In this document: positions 13,901-26,044 of the stretch, one piece after another | Numbering within the stretch: position 1 is the first letter of the stretch | Layout: every line of letters starts with the position of its first letter | Origin: Rhizopus arrhizus | Lineage: Eukaryota > Mucoromycota > Mucoromycetes > Mucorales > Rhizopodaceae | DNA: 64,000 nt | Direction of reading: 5' to 3' | NCBI GenBank assembly: GCA_024220505.1 | Contig: JAKZZE010000015.1 | Location: 930,001 to 994,000, forward strand | The notes under the pieces: model-generated | The model's input: the letters and a program-made list of their open reading frames with translations, nothing else | Database searches by the model: none | What the model was told of the DNA's origin: nothing | Position numbers and translations under genes: made by a program

Positions 13901-14262
13901 GATTCAGGTTTGATCACCAATTGAAAAAGAATGGTCACTTGTATCATGTCCCTCTTCGTCTGCATCTCGATGGTGAATGGACCGCGATGGTCATATTGAA
14001 TGATGTTTTAATTGCTAGATATTACGGAAATGGAGATGGTCCTCAACACGACTTTTATTTGCCTGAAGGGCTCTTGCTGAACAAAAACAATGAGGTCAAA
14101 GTACTTGCTTATACTTGGAATGATACCGTAGGAGAGATCTATATCGCAGGTTGGCCTGTGTTGCAAGACAGCGGTAACCTCATTACACATTACGAATCAA
14201 ATGCTAAACCTCAGGAGTACATGGTATATAAAGATCATATTCTGATACACAAAAACAAATAA
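10986..14262 (+). CDS. GH35 beta-galactosidase, membrane-anchored (4 exons)
   Basis: Predicted protein of 1,039 residues from exons 10986-11865, 11916-12064, 12115-12311 and 12369-14262. Residues 5-25 form a hydrophobic signal-anchor. The catalytic barrel begins with IHAGEFHYWRVPDRDRW and GFNTIRIYFHWGYHSP. The general acid/base is Glu219 in AVQIDNELF, and the nucleophile is Glu350 in FIPELQGGW, followed by YGGTNWG. The long C-terminal half matches the beta-sandwich domains of large fungal and plant GH35 enzymes. It should remove terminal beta-galactose from cell-wall or oligosaccharide substrates, in the secretory pathway or at the cell surface. The Asp before the catalytic Asn-Glu pair is commonly Glu in relatives. 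The first intron was placed to use a GTAAGT donor; the alternative donor four bases upstream breaks the frame. Confidence 0.93.
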
Positions 14263-15700
14263 AGTAGGCACCCAGGTGCTGTGTATGGATTGATAAAGAA
14301 TGGTTGAAATTTACAATGATTTTTGAATCAAAATGTTTGTTTTTCTTGTTTTTGACTTGTGAAAGATTAGCAGCTGTTGACAATGACTATTTGCTATTTT
14401 TCGCATTAGGCAACTCAAACATCACTTGCATAAAGAGTGAGCAGCTCAAATTTCCAAGTTTCATATTCGAGTGAAGCTTTAGATCAGTAAACACAAGCTA
14501 AAATTAGGAAATATTTATATAGTAGTTTTATCTCATCAACATTATAAGCATAGTGTGCCACTACCAACCAGCTGTATCCAGACTGAGCATAGCAAATGAA
14601 GTGTACAAATTGATTTACACAACTTGTACAACAAAGAAATCCTCGGGGGGAACAATGCGTCAAGAGACCAGCATTCAATTTTGCTCATCCAAACAAAAGG
14701 ATGGTGCCCCAGTCAACATAATGATGTATCAAATGGTATTTCCCAAGTCAGCGTCTTGTGCCATCGAGTCGTAAAGTTGATTAGACATCGTATGAATTGC
14801 TTCCTCGTTGTTTATACCACATGCTGGCCTATGACTCCTTCTGTCTTCATTACCCACCGATGCATCACTTTGCTATACATACTGTCTCTTTTACAGTATG
14901 ATACAGCCTACAGTCAATGAACCACCCTTTGATTTGATGATGTTGTTGTCATGCGCACTAGTCAGAGAAACGATGCCGTCTTATCAACTGAAGCAATTGC
15001 ATGCTGCTTATTTCAAGCCATAAAACCTAAGCTTTTATTATCACACGGAAGAATCCTTTGTGTAATAAGCCCTATTTGACTCGGATGGAAACGTGCCCGG
15101 TTTATGAAAAGCACTTGCAGTTCAAATCCATATAAAAAAGCATAATTACATCAAGCGTCCGATATGGAGCAAAGATAATGGCTTTACTGTAAAGATGCAC
15201 TGCCTCTCAAATCAACAGTTTGTCTATCAAAGTATAAAGCCAGAGTGTATGTGGCATATTTTAAAATAATACATCGCTTGGCAATGACCAGATAAAACTT
15301 TGTTTTGCGTGTTTGTCAGTGAACATCGTAAGTGACAATGCTTTCTTTTTCTTTTATTTTATAAAGACAGCCAACTCTAAATGAAGAGATCACCATATTT
15401 CAGATACTATATTTCTTTTATATGGGATATATGCAAAGAGGTGGTTGTGCAATAAAAAAACGACATTCATTTTAAAATACAAAACCAATCGGGTTACAAA
15501 TGAATCCAAAAATGTCAACTTTTATGGAATTGTGATAATTCAAAGCCAGTTTGATCAAACCAGTTGTAGGCAAATATATTTTTAAAATACAGTAAAAACA
15601 TCTTTTCTTATCCTTTTTTTGTTAAAAAAAAACAATAACAAAAAAGTGTGTGTATAAAAGAGAGAAAGAGTCAGCGAGAGACACTTTGTATAATAAAAAT
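14263..15700. other. Intergenic region between GH35 and RasGEF
   Basis: About 1.4 kb with only short, domain-free open frames. The sequence becomes AT-rich towards the right, with poly-A and poly-T runs near 15,600-15,660 that may belong to the RasGEF promoter. I see no RNA gene or transposon end. Confidence 0.5.
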
Positions 15701-17994
15701 ATGGAAGATCCTTTGTCTTCACTCAATACTGCATCTCACCATTTTGACAATGGACAAATAAAAGTAAAGAAAAAAAATATATGAAAATGCATTTATTTAT
15801 CTCTTATTTTACAATAGGATGCATACTACTTGTTTCTAAACACAGCACAAAATGCCATTCAACCATTTTTCGATGTAAAATTTGTCCATTGTTGTAAGTT
15901 TCTAATACAAACAAAAAATACTACTTCCTAACAGTCTTTTCCTAGCCATTGTTTCAAAACCACAAAAATATGATACATTACTTTGTATATTACGTACCTG
16001 TCTTGATGAAATTGAAAAGATTGTCGAAAACCATTCAATTTCAACCAATAAAGCCCCACCCCCTTTACCTCCAAAACCTAGTACAAGTAGCAAGCCGGTC
16101 TTGCCTCCAAAGCCTACTCGACCTTTACCTGTTGCTCCTGCAATAAAACAGGATTTCGGTAAAATAAAACAAAAAAAGAATTACATAAATAAAATAAATA
16201 ATAATCCCATGTTTGTAGAAGTAGCACTTCCTCGTGTACCAAATGGAGAAATTGATCCGAGTCATCTTGTACCAGCGCAAACAAATAATAACGACACTCT
16301 AACTCCATCTGCCAATTCAAAAAATATACCACATATACCAGCACCCCCACTTCTTACCACCCACAGAGTATTACAAACAAAGCTAGATTCACTCGAGTCT
16401 TTATTGAATGATTACCGTACACAAAAACGCTTGGTTCAACAAGGCACAGACAACGGTCAGATGACTGAAAGTGAATTAAATGATGCCATTTCAAGATATA
16501 CCCCCTGTGTAGCGGAGGCAAAGCACACACTGAATAAAATTCGGACTGTCTATATGACAGCTGCCACGATTCCATCCATTCTACACTTTCAACCTGGTAT
16601 CATTGCATACCAAATCACTCGCATCGAATCTGCCATCTTTTCAGTCATCCCCGCTCAAGCCTTACTCACTCACTCACCCAAGAATCCACACCCACGCATT
16701 ATAGCATCGACCGATTTCTTCAACTTTATCACACGACTCATCGAACATTCCATCCTGTTACCACAAGAAGCATCCTCACGCGCACAACACATTCACCACT
16801 GGATCAAGATTGCTACAAAATGTCAGGATCTCAACAATTATCAGACACTCAAGGCCATCGTCTCTGCCCTGGGCACGCCACCCGTGCAGCGATTGAAAAG
16901 AACCTGGGCCTATATCCCCAAAAAGAGCATGGTCAAACTCGAATCACTCAACGAACTCATGTCCGAATCCAACAATTATGGGAAATACCGAGAACACATG
17001 GGCATTGCCTCCACCTCGGTTTTGAATGGCAAAAGCGTCACAAAGATCCAATCAGATCACTGCAAGAGACCGACAGTTCCCTTCCTGGGCACCTTTATAC
17101 ATGACATGACTTATCTCTTGGCAGCCGTTCAGCAGCAGCAAGGCACATCCTCTGATGCGCTTCAAAAAGATGCCCGTGTTCAAAAGCTGCTAAAGACCCT
17201 CAGTCTGTTTCAATCATGTCCGCCTTATGATAAGAGACCGAATGCGATGTATGCCAAAGTCCTTCAAAAGAACCCTATTCGTCCAGCCTTCACACAAGCG
17301 ATCCATCGAAGTAAGTCAAGTTTTGGTCGGTTAGGTGGTGCTATTGGTTTTGGTGGTAATAATGAGAGTGAAGTAAGCCTTGAAAAGTTCTCTGTTGGAG
17401 ATAACGACGAGGAGGATGGAGATAATTTCGATGTTGAAGAACAATCGAGTCTTGTTACCCAGTACATCTTGATGCGGCCCTGGGTCAGTCAGGACACGGT
17501 GGATGAACTGAGTCAGCTGCGTGAACCACCTGTTCGTCTAAGACCAGGGGCTGCGCGAAGCAACAGTGTAGGAAGTCAGTATGCAAATTCACTGATAAGC
17601 AGCAGTACAAGTTCATTCATGAGAATGAGCGCAAGTGGACACAGCACAACAACAAATGCTTCCTTAAGCACGCTTGAGAGTCGACCAGAGAGCTTTGATG
17701 ATGTGGCTCGGTTGCAAGGTAGAGAAGGCCTTTATTCTTCTTCTCCTCTGTCTGAGAGTAGAATGTATAAAGATGATCATGGCTTTAATCCCTCACCTAT
17801 TGCTGATCGAAGTATGAGAAGTGATAAGTGGGATAATACAACACTAGTATACAGCAGAGGTAAGGAAATGAGTTGCTTGGTTTAACATAGTTGAATAATG
17901 CCTTTTTGTAGCTCCAACTGTGCCTCCTCGTCCTAGGAATGAAAATGTACTATCGCATAAAGTGCTAATAGAAACCGATATTCCTCAAATATAA
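15701..17994 (+). CDS. Ras guanine-nucleotide exchange factor (RasGEF/CDC25 domain), 4 exons
   Basis: Predicted protein of 711 residues from exons 15701-15763, 15818-15893, 15946-17859 and 17912-17994. A short N-terminal helix-rich part is followed by proline motifs (PPPLPPKP, LPPKPTRPLP) that look like SH3-binding sites. The catalytic RasGEF domain spans about residues 255-490 and includes ATKCQDLNNYQTLKAIVSAL, VQRLKRTWAYIPKK, a REHM motif and VPFLGTFIHDMTYL. The C-terminal part is Ser-rich and acidic, and the last exon adds another proline stretch (APTVPPRPR). It should load GTP on Ras-family GTPases; the Ras gene at 5731 is a possible target, but this is inference. I find no RasGEF-N module, although the region before the catalytic domain may replace it. 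For exon 3 I chose the acceptor at 15945, because the nearer one at 15934 leads straight into a stop. Confidence 0.9.
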
Positions 17995-18146
17995 GTTATT
18001 CAAAAATTAAAATAAAGCAAGTTTCTTTTTTTAACAATTTCAAGTTTTTTTTTTTAAAAGATACACTTTATATTTTATTTGAGACAAGAAAAAAATATAC
18101 AAAAGGGGGATAACATTTGAAATAAATAAAGAAAGTTTTCTCTAGT

Positions 18147-19568
18147 TTAGAAACCAGTCATGGCCAAGAGAGCAGCAGGAATAGCTAAAGCAACACCAGA
18201 AATCATGTTGCGAGAAGAACCAGAGGTAGCAGAAGAGGAGCTAGAAGCACCAGAACCAGATTGAGTAGCGGTACCAGAAGAAACGGCAGAGGCAGCAAGA
18301 CCACCAAGACCACTAGAGCTAGAGGCAGTGCTGCCAGAGGTAGCGGCTGCTCCAGCAGCGGATTGGGCACCAGATGCAGCAGAGCCAGATGCAGCAGAGC
18401 CAGAAGCAGCAGATCCACCGGCAGCAGATGGGACGCCGGAGGCAGCAGCGCCACTAGAAGAACCGGTTTCAGAAGCGCCAGAAGCGCCAGCACCAGAAGC
18501 GCCAGCACCAGAAGCACCAGAAGCGCCAGATTCAGAGGCACCAGATCCAGAAGCACCAGCACCAGAAGCGCCAGAAGCACCAGATCCAGAAGCACCAGCA
18601 CCAGAGGCACCAGCACCAGAGGCACCAGATCCAGAGGCACCAGATCCAGAAGAGCCGGATCCAGAGGCACCAGTTGATTCTTGTCTCTTTGCAGGGGCAG
18701 CAGCAGCAGCAGCAGGTGTAGCGGCAGCAGAGGGGGCAGCGGAAGAGCTAGAGGAGTCAGTGGAACCAGAAGCATCTTCAGAGCCCGAAACGTCGGCTGT
18801 ACTAGAGGATTCACTAGAACCGGAGGAAGCATCTGTAGAGCCGGAAGCATCACCAGAGTCAGCAGAAGCATCGCCAGAGTCAGCAGAAGCATCGCCAGAG
18901 CCAGCAGAAGCATCGCCAGAGTCAGCGGAAGCATCACCAGAGTCAGCGGAAGCATCACCAGAGTCAGCGGAAGCATCACCAGAGTCAGAAGTGTCATCAG
19001 AACCAGCTTCGGCAGAGCTATCGTCAGCAGAAGCTACGGTGGAACCATCAGGAGAGGTTGAAGCAGAGGCAGTTGAGTTTGAGGTGCTAGCGGCAGTACC
19101 GTTGCTTGCAGAAGCGGAGCTACCACCATCTTGTGAAATAACCAAACCACCGATATAAGCCATTTGACTAGGATCCTTACCAACAGCCAAAGAGTAATCG
19201 TTTCCTGCGCTTACGTTTTTGGGAACATCGACTTGTGTAGAGCCTTTGCTGGCTTCGATACCAGTGGCCAAGGCTTGAACGAGTTGGAGAGCATTGGAAT
19301 CGCCCTTCATTAAGTTGATGACCAGGCTATCAACACCATCCTTTACTTTTTCCCAGCTCACAGTTTGAGAAGATCCAATTTGCCATGTAGTTCCTTCAAG
19401 AGGAGCAGTGATCGAAACAGGGCCAGCACCGCCACCAGCAGCAGTAGATGAGGAAGCGGCAGCAGCACCAGCACTAGGTGAGGCAGAAGTAGAAGCACTA
19501 GAAGGTTGAGGAGCGGCTTCAATAAGAGCAGCAGCGGCGACGAGGATAGCGAGGAAAGAGGTCTTCAT
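18147..19568 (-). CDS. Ser/Ala/Gly-rich GPI-anchored cell wall protein with Kre9/Knh1-like domain
   Basis: Single-exon gene for 473 residues. It begins with a signal peptide (MKTSFLAILVAAAALIEAAP). Residues about 50-150 form a Kre9/Knh1-like Ig-type domain, with SITAPLEGTTWQIGSSQTVSW near its start and NDYSLAVGKDPSQMAYIGGL near its end. The rest is low-complexity: seven copies of a DSGDASA heptad, then GASGSG/GASGAG repeats. The C terminus is a hydrophobic tail (VALAIPAALLAM) after small residues, as expected for GPI addition. Such proteins are heavily O-glycosylated and sit in the wall or plasma membrane. A TATAAATAGC box lies about 63-72 bp upstream of the start. The repeats leave long open frames on the opposite strand, which I treat as artefacts. 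Confidence 0.9.
   Translation of the reverse strand: MKTSFLAILVAAAALIEAAPQPSSASTSASPSAGAAAASSSTAAGGGAGPVSITAPLEGTTWQIGSSQTVSWEKVKDGVDSLVINLMKGDSNALQLVQALATGIEASKGSTQVDVPKNVSAGNDYSLAVGKDPSQMAYIGGLVISQDGGSSASASNGTAASTSNSTASASTSPDGSTVASADDSSAEAGSDDTSDSGDASADSGDASADSGDASADSGDASAGSGDASADSGDASADSGDASGSTDASSGSSESSSTADVSGSEDASGSTDSSSSSAAPSAAATPAAAAAAPAKRQESTGASGSGSSGSGASGSGASGAGASGAGASGSGASGASGAGASGSGASESGASGASGAGASGAGASGASETGSSSGAAASGVPSAAGGSAASGSAASGSAASGAQSAAGAAATSGSTASSSSGLGGLAASAVSSGTATQSGSGASSSSSATSGSSRNMISGVALAIPAALLAMTGF
18459..18674 (-). repeat. Coding repeat: GASGSG/GASGAG tract
   Basis: Short repeats of about 15-18 nt encode Gly-Ala-Ser-Gly combinations in the GPI protein. The unit is imperfect and mixes Ser, Ala and Glu at variable positions, consistent with slippage and a flexible glycosylated stalk. 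Confidence 0.8.
18840..18990 (-). repeat. Coding repeat: seven 21-nt units (DSGDASA)
   Basis: Seven tandem 21-nt units encode DSGDASA with few changes (one GSGDASA, last unit ending G). The units lie in the acidic part of the GPI protein stalk. Copy number is likely to vary between strains. Confidence 0.85.
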
Positions 19569-19630
19569 TTTTAAAATGTGTTGAATAGAGAATGAGTTGA
19601 TTGTTGAAAAAAAAAGTTGAAAATCCCCAA

Positions 19631-19640
19631 GCTATTTATA
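19631..19640 (-). promoter_or_regulatory. TATA box of the GPI-anchored protein gene
   Basis: Read on the minus strand, this is TATAAATAGC, 63-72 bp before the ATG at 19568. A strong TATA box suits a highly or inducibly expressed wall protein. No transcript start can be seen from sequence alone. Confidence 0.6.
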
Positions 19641-21868
19641 CTTAATTCGAGTATTAACCTGAATATAGTTGGAACCTTTTTTTTTCTTAGCTCGATTTTA
19701 GTTTGTTATGGCTTTGTTTCAATTATAGAATCTTAATTAAATTTGCCTGCTCTAACCACTAAGCCCTTGGATGATGTCAATTTCTACAAGAAATTTCAAG
19801 CTAAAATGTAGTCTAAAAACATTCGGAGCCCCGCCTTTTTTTTTGCGAATACTCTTTATACATAAAGAAACTCATCGAAAAAAGACAAAATATTCACAGT
19901 TTGCTTACAGATACTTGGCTATATGTTTATTAAAGTAGTTGTATAAAGCATTGTTTCCTTTGTATGTGCGCAATAGTTCTATCGAGATACAGTGCTGTTC
20001 TTTTAATCAGCCAATCAGAAAAGATCGCCAAGAGGATCTACAACGAAATTCTGCTTTTAAAAAAACAGACTAAAAATGAACGAATGACCCACACAAAACA
20101 ATGTTCTTTTTTTAGAACTTGTTTATTGGTGACCGTTTCTATACAAAGAAAGACCAAATCTCGACCAAAATAAGAAGGATAGGAAAAGGGGGAGGAACCA
20201 TGGCAAAAAATGGCAAAGAAAAGCAAGATGTACCTGCTTAAACCTTTCCTTGCTTTTCTTTTTGCCCTTCTCCTTTTTTTTTTGACCTGGTTGTGTTACC
20301 TGTCAATAGGATTGAGATTATCGGTTACAGCAATGATGAAGATTACATCAGCCATTCAAGTTCGAGAATAGGATTTGCAGTTGAAAAAAAAAATGTATGA
20401 GGTAATCGTGATATTGTCGCCCATAAAATAAAGAGATCGACACAAGACGATTTGAACAATAAAATCCCCTGCACTATCAGTGCTTTATTTGATTTATAAA
20501 TGTGAATAGTAATATCGAATGATACATGTCTACATTATTCATGCTCATTATTTGTTTCTATTTATGATATTTAATTCTTATAAAAGCCTGCTTTAAACTA
20601 TATACGGAAATACGAATGAAAACATTATAAATGATAGCCTAAGTGTTATTTATTTCATCTTGGATTAAATTGATTGTTACTTTCTTAATTTGACAAATAA
20701 TATAAGCCTTGTGTGAGAAAGAAAAGATGATTCGAGACACATATTCTTTAAGTAGCTCTTTACTTTTAGACTTAAAAAAAAAAACTACTCATGATGCAGG
20801 CTTATAATGATCTGTTTCAAGATTTGCATTCAAGCCTAGTATTCTAATTTAATTTTCTATTTGTACACATTTTATTTATAACCTATAAAGAATAAACAAA
20901 GTATAAATCCAAAGAATTTGTGTCAAAATAATGATGTCTTCTCACATAAACCATTTTTAAATGAACAGCAATCATTTACAAGACAGCATTTATTTATAAT
21001 TACATTGTTTGAAGCAAACAAGGAGTATTTTCACATCAAATAATAAAGTGCTTGTACACTTATAACCTTATGCTTGGCAATCTTTTTATAGTACAACAAT
21101 TGTATGTAGTGGTTCTTAAAGTACTAATAAAACATTTCAAACTTTCTGTACTCATATCATTTGATTCTTTATCGTCTAGTATATCAAGTAATTGATACAA
21201 ATTAAATAAATGTTATCAAATGTCATTTTATGTGTGTTTTCTTTTATTCTCTTTATAAATCCTGAATATCTGTGCTTTTCTACTCCAACTTTTCTGATTG
21301 TTATGTAATAGACATACATGAAGAAGCAAGAAATTCTATGCTCATATAATTATTATATGTTTATGTTCAATGGGTTGAAAAAAAAAAGCTTGATCAGGAA
21401 TAGAAAAAAAAAATCCTGCTTAGTTTACAGCAAAGTATGAATATGTTTTATAAAATAAGAAACAGTGAATGTCCCCCTTTATTTTCCAGAAATTAGAAAA
21501 TAAAGAATTGTCGGATAAAAGGTTATTCAAAGCCCATTTTGAGGCTCATGTAAAGTTAAAAGTATTTTTTTTATCTGATGATAAATACAGCAAGATTTAG
21601 TCAACTACTCTATTAAAATATACGATCTTTAGGTTTAATCAACAATCAATGTCTATTGGATTGAATGGGTTGTTCTAGTGGAGCATAGACAAGAGTCCTA
21701 CTTTGAAATAAAACTCAGCCGTGCTTTGGCATGAACAGGATTTAGGCACAAGGAAGAGAAAGACAAAGGAATGAACTTCTTTTTTGCTTGTTAGCAAAGA
21801 CCTCTTTCTACTTGTAAATTTCTATTAACAACATTATAATTATATTTATTAAGGTAATCAATCATACC
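19641..21868. other. Long AT-rich intergenic region
   Basis: About 2.2 kb of AT-rich DNA with frequent short poly-A and poly-T runs and only small open frames (for example 19964-20173 + and 20038-20226 -, which overlap head to head). I see no domain, RNA gene or transposon end. Confidence 0.5.
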
Positions 21869-22230
21869 ATGTCGAGCACAGTACAAAAACGGATTACGCA
21901 AAATGCTTTGGCTATAAAGAAAAAATATCATGCTCTCTTGGTGATATTTCCAGTAAAGGCAAAAAGAAATTATGCTTTAGAAGTGGTCTACAAGGAATGT
22001 TTAAATGACTGTTTGTTAATAGCATCACACCAAATTCTTGAAGGGGGTATTACCCTATATCGTAAGTATCCGCGGTTAGGCTAAAAGAGTTTCCCTGATG
22101 ACATCCTATTTAACAAACTGTTTCCTTATACTTGTGCACAAAGGGCACTAATAATTCCAGTCCAGTAGCCAATAGAAAAAATCATGGAACAAAAAGAAAA
22201 ACCGAGCGCACAAGCAATTTTAAAGTTTGA
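21869..22230 (+). CDS. Possible small spliced gene, 85 residues, unknown
   Basis: A 64-codon open frame (MSSTVQKRITQNALAIKKK...) runs into a strong donor, GTAAGTAT, at 22062. Joining it to the acceptor at 22165, which has an ACTAAT branch-like motif about 15 bp upstream, keeps the frame and adds a short basic tail rich in Lys and Arg. The predicted product is 85 residues, Lys-rich, with no domain I know. Without splicing the frame stops at 22084. It could equally be a chance frame in AT-rich DNA; the good donor and branch motif are the only reasons to list it. Confidence 0.3.
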
Positions 22231-22512
22231 AGAACCAATTCATGAAAAAAAAAAAAAAAAGTAAAGGGGGGACAGTATTGAAACTCAAGTAGCTTTTATA
22301 ACGCGACTTTCTTGGGACATCCTCGAGTATCAATTCACTTTATATGATTGCTAGAAAGGGAAATTGATCTTCCGAATCATCATTGTGAAACCAAAAGAGC
22401 GACAATAAACATGAGGCCATATACATATTTTATTCCCAGTATTATTATTATTTAATTTTTCTTTCTATTTTTACACTTGTTGGACTTTTCATAACAAAAA
22501 AAAAAAAAGTCA

Positions 22513-24954
22513 ATGTCTGGTTCTGCTAAAACGGACAAGCAGAATCAAAGTGCTGCCTGTTTTCGCTGCCGTGGATTCAGGTACGTGTGTAAGATGGAGA
22601 GAGAGAGAGTTTTTTTTTTCTCTTTTTTTTTTTTACATCTGAGGTGTGAAAGATTCAATTAAGTAATCTTTTACAAATTTTTCCCTTGTAGACATGCCTG
22701 TGATAAGAAAAAGCCTTCATGTTCACGTTGTGCTCGACGAGGGATAAGTTGTGTATATCCAGAAGCTGCACCTACACTTAAAATACTACAAAAAGCAACA
22801 GAAACTCTAGGTGACCGAATTAAAAAATTTGGTGATAGATTAAAGTCAGGAGAAGCAACAACAGGCTTATTTCAATCGAATAACAGCAGTGAAGTTGGAT
22901 CACCTGATTGTTCAAGTACAAGTAGTACTATCTTTTCAGAAGAGCAAGACCAACCCCGAACAAAAATAAGACGAGGAGCCAAGGTGGCGTCCACTAGTAA
23001 TTTTTCAATTTACCCCTGCAGCAAATGCTTTAAAGATTTACAACAGTGTGATTTGTTACTGCCACGATGTACTCGATGCGAAGCCAACGGTTTTGAATGT
23101 GGATATAAAAAAACTGAGCCCAAAGCAAATCATGTTTCACAAGTTTTAACGACCATGAACAAAGTCATGGATCAGTGGCAGGATTCCATTGATCGTATGG
23201 CAAAAGATTTTGCTCAAAAGACAAGAGATTTTTCTGTCAAGGCTAATAATTCATTAAAAATCAAACCACCGCAGACATCATGGAAGATTACGACAACACA
23301 AAAGGGTATCTCTGTTGAAAGTAATGTGAATTCATTCAATGACTTTTCAACCTTGGTCGATCAGTTCAAGCGTTCTTTATTCATCAGTCAAAAGGATAAA
23401 CCCAAGAATCAAACAGAACAGAGTAACAGTGATGCCTCATCTACCACAATCGATCACAGTATGGAAATAGATGACACGAGTTCAATCAATACCACCTCTG
23501 GATTTGCCGTTTGGAATTCATGGTCTCATCCAACACACGCCTTACCTCAAGACTATCCAATCGATATCTCACAGGAATTGACTGACAACTTGATTGAGCT
23601 TTACTGTCAAACGCCTTGCTGTTCCTCTATTCGTCTGCCTATCGTCAATCCAGTCGAGTTTTTAGCTCGCTATCGTGATCCTGATCCTCAAAAACGACCT
23701 GCTACTATCTTGGTGTATGCAGTATGTGCCATGGCTGCTCGAAATGCCTTTCAACTTCATGTGTGGAGTAAACGTCCCTCGTTTGAGGCACCAAAGTATA
23801 ACATGGGCAAGGCACTCTCGGTCGCTTATTGTCTTCGTGGGCGCGAGTTGTTGTCAGAGTGTTTTGATGAACCCACTCTGGATCACTGCCAGGCTGCTTT
23901 CCTGCTATCTTATTGTAATTACCAGAATGGATATGCTGGGGTGATATATATTTATGAATGGATAGCGTTTAATATGGCTATAGAATTAGGACTTTATCAA
24001 CCTGGTCGTCAATTGAATCGATATGAGTCCATGTTGATCTGGTGTATTTATTATTGCAATGCATGGTATCGAACATTACAAAGAAGCGAAAGTAATTCGT
24101 CCTCTGGTATCAGTCAGTGTAAGCCCACTTGCCCTATCCCCGATCCTTTGCCTGCACCCGATCCTAGTTTGTTGGATGGTCATTCTCCGCAGGTGGTGGA
24201 TTATTATGTTTGGAATTCATGGGTTTATTTAATTAAACTTCAAGTGCTTCGTGAAGAGTCGATGGTCAGATTGGTTGCCTATCAACAAAACAAGTCAACG
24301 GATACAAATCTTGTTCAAGATTTGATTTCGATGCAAGAAACACTCAAAGAATTCCATCAGTCCTTACCTGATGAATGGCGTATGGTTGATGTATGCCATT
24401 CGCCTTCCATTCAGTTTTCCAATCTATCTCAGACGAGTAGTGAAGAAGGACAACAATTCTGTCTTGACCTTCCATCCTTCTCTCACTACTGTATTCAGCT
24501 TGTAAGCCTACATTACAGTGTGAATGAAATTATTCTAAGCCAAGTCTTTGTACCGATGGATCGTGTGCCATTTTCGTCCATCTCGATTCAAAACTTACAG
24601 ACTAGTCTAAATGCGGCAAACAATATAACGCAAATAATGGAAACCATGACTTTGCAAAAGAATGAATGTCATATACCACTGGTTTGCTTTTTATTTGCAA
24701 ACATTATTTATCGTAAACTACTTAGTTATGCACCAGGTGAGATCTATGCTGAAACAGGTAAAGTCGGCTTGATCCGTTCAGTCGAGATAGCCAAGGCATC
24801 GATTACTTACATGTATGACTTTGAAATGTCTCGCAGTTTGGTTCACTTGATGGAACAGGACGTTCAATATGCACTCTATCAACGTACTAATAATAACTTT
24901 TCACCTACGCCATCTGTGATTTCTTCTGATTTTGTATCAGTTCGTTCATCTTAA
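22513..24954 (+). CDS. Transcription factor with two tandem Zn2Cys6 clusters (2 exons)
   Basis: Predicted protein of 776 residues from exons 22513-22580 and 22692-24954. The first zinc cluster uses Cys 16, 19, 26, 33, 36 and 43; the intron splits codon 23 inside it. A second, equally spaced cluster uses Cys 132, 135, 142, 149, 152 and 159. Both fit C-x2-C-x6-C-x6-C-x2-C-x6-C. A linker with Ser and acidic residues separates them. After the second cluster comes a helical, possibly coiled-coil stretch (MNKVMDQWQDSIDRMAKDF). A Fungal_trans-like middle homology region follows, with LYCQTPCCSSIRLPIVNPVE and AAFLLSYCNYQNGYAG. It is probably a nuclear DNA-binding regulator; its targets are unknown. 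A CT/poly-T-rich intron 1 follows the first three cysteines. Confidence 0.9.
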
Positions 24955-26044
24955 TCTTGTACAATTTACCTTTTCTCACTTAATTTTCATATTATTTTAC
25001 TTCGCTAATTCTTTCTACTTTTTCTCCCCTTCACCCTTTTACTACTGATACAATTAATAAATCAAACCCTTTGTACTTTTTTTTTTTTAATAAAGGTCCA
25101 GACAAACAATCTTTAGCTTATTATGTTTTATTCTCAGATAACAATACATTATTACAATGAAACATTTTTATTAGCATAAAAGGGGAGAAATATTAAGTAT
25201 AATTTCATCATCAAGTATGTTCTTATAATTCAGATGCAGTACTCGAGCATTAGATTTATCTATAAAATAATGAATATATTGTCAAAAGCTTGAAATGATA
25301 TGATTTTAAGCAATCTCTTAAAGCAAAAATAAAAAAATAAAAAAAAGTAACTTTGAAGCTATTATTAACCCAACAAAAATCGAGACTTGCAAAAAAAAAA
25401 AAAAAAATAATCTCATGTGTACGAAAAAAGTAAATTAGGATTACGCAAAAGAAGTGAATAAACATTCGACTCTTTAAAAAGGCTCAAATGCATGCAACAA
25501 TGAAAAATGAACATGATTGTCTTCAGAGTCAAGAAGTGTTTTAATCAAAAACTTATTGTTTTGAGGCTGATAGAAATCCATACAACTTGGGCACATTAGC
25601 TATTCTGCCCCCCCCCCCTCTCCTCCTCTTTCTCTCTTAAGACCATTGGGGAGAAGAAATACGTGTTTGGTTTTAAGGGTCAAATGTGATGCTGACGTTG
25701 ATGACTTGTAAAGAAAAAATAATAAAAAGTGTTTGTATTCTACTTGTTTGCTTTTTCATCAAACAAAGAAAAAAGAAGGGATACTGTCGTCATTAAATAT
25801 CTTTATTAAAAGTTACACATATTTGGCCTTTCGCTATTTTAATTGAAATGCGCGCGCAAGGCAAAGCCCTCGATTTTTTTTTTTCTTTGTTAAAGCTGAT
25901 GGTCTGGAACTTTAATTTAAACTCAACAAAAAATAACCACCAATTAAGGCCTGGTGTGTCTTTTTGAAAAAGGAGAAAAGACCTCGATTTCTTTTTTCAA
26001 TCTTTCTTCTTTCTTTTTCTCTTTCTTTTCTTTTTGTTTTTTTT
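24955..26044. other. Intergenic region with C-rich/CT tract
   Basis: About 1.1 kb of AT-rich DNA. A C-run followed by a CT tract lies near 25609-25640, and an A-run near 25391-25407. The segment before 26045 is T-rich and is open in frame with the next gene, but it encodes only a Phe/Leu/Ser run and is probably untranslated leader. No gene is supported. Confidence 0.5.

Noticed and set aside
18328..19158. 276-codon Ala/Pro/Glu-rich frame on the plus strand, and a 264-codon Leu-rich frame on the minus strand
   Set aside because: Both are frame shadows of the repetitive Ser/Ala/Gly coding sequence of the GPI-anchored protein, which has a signal peptide, a folded domain and a GPI tail.
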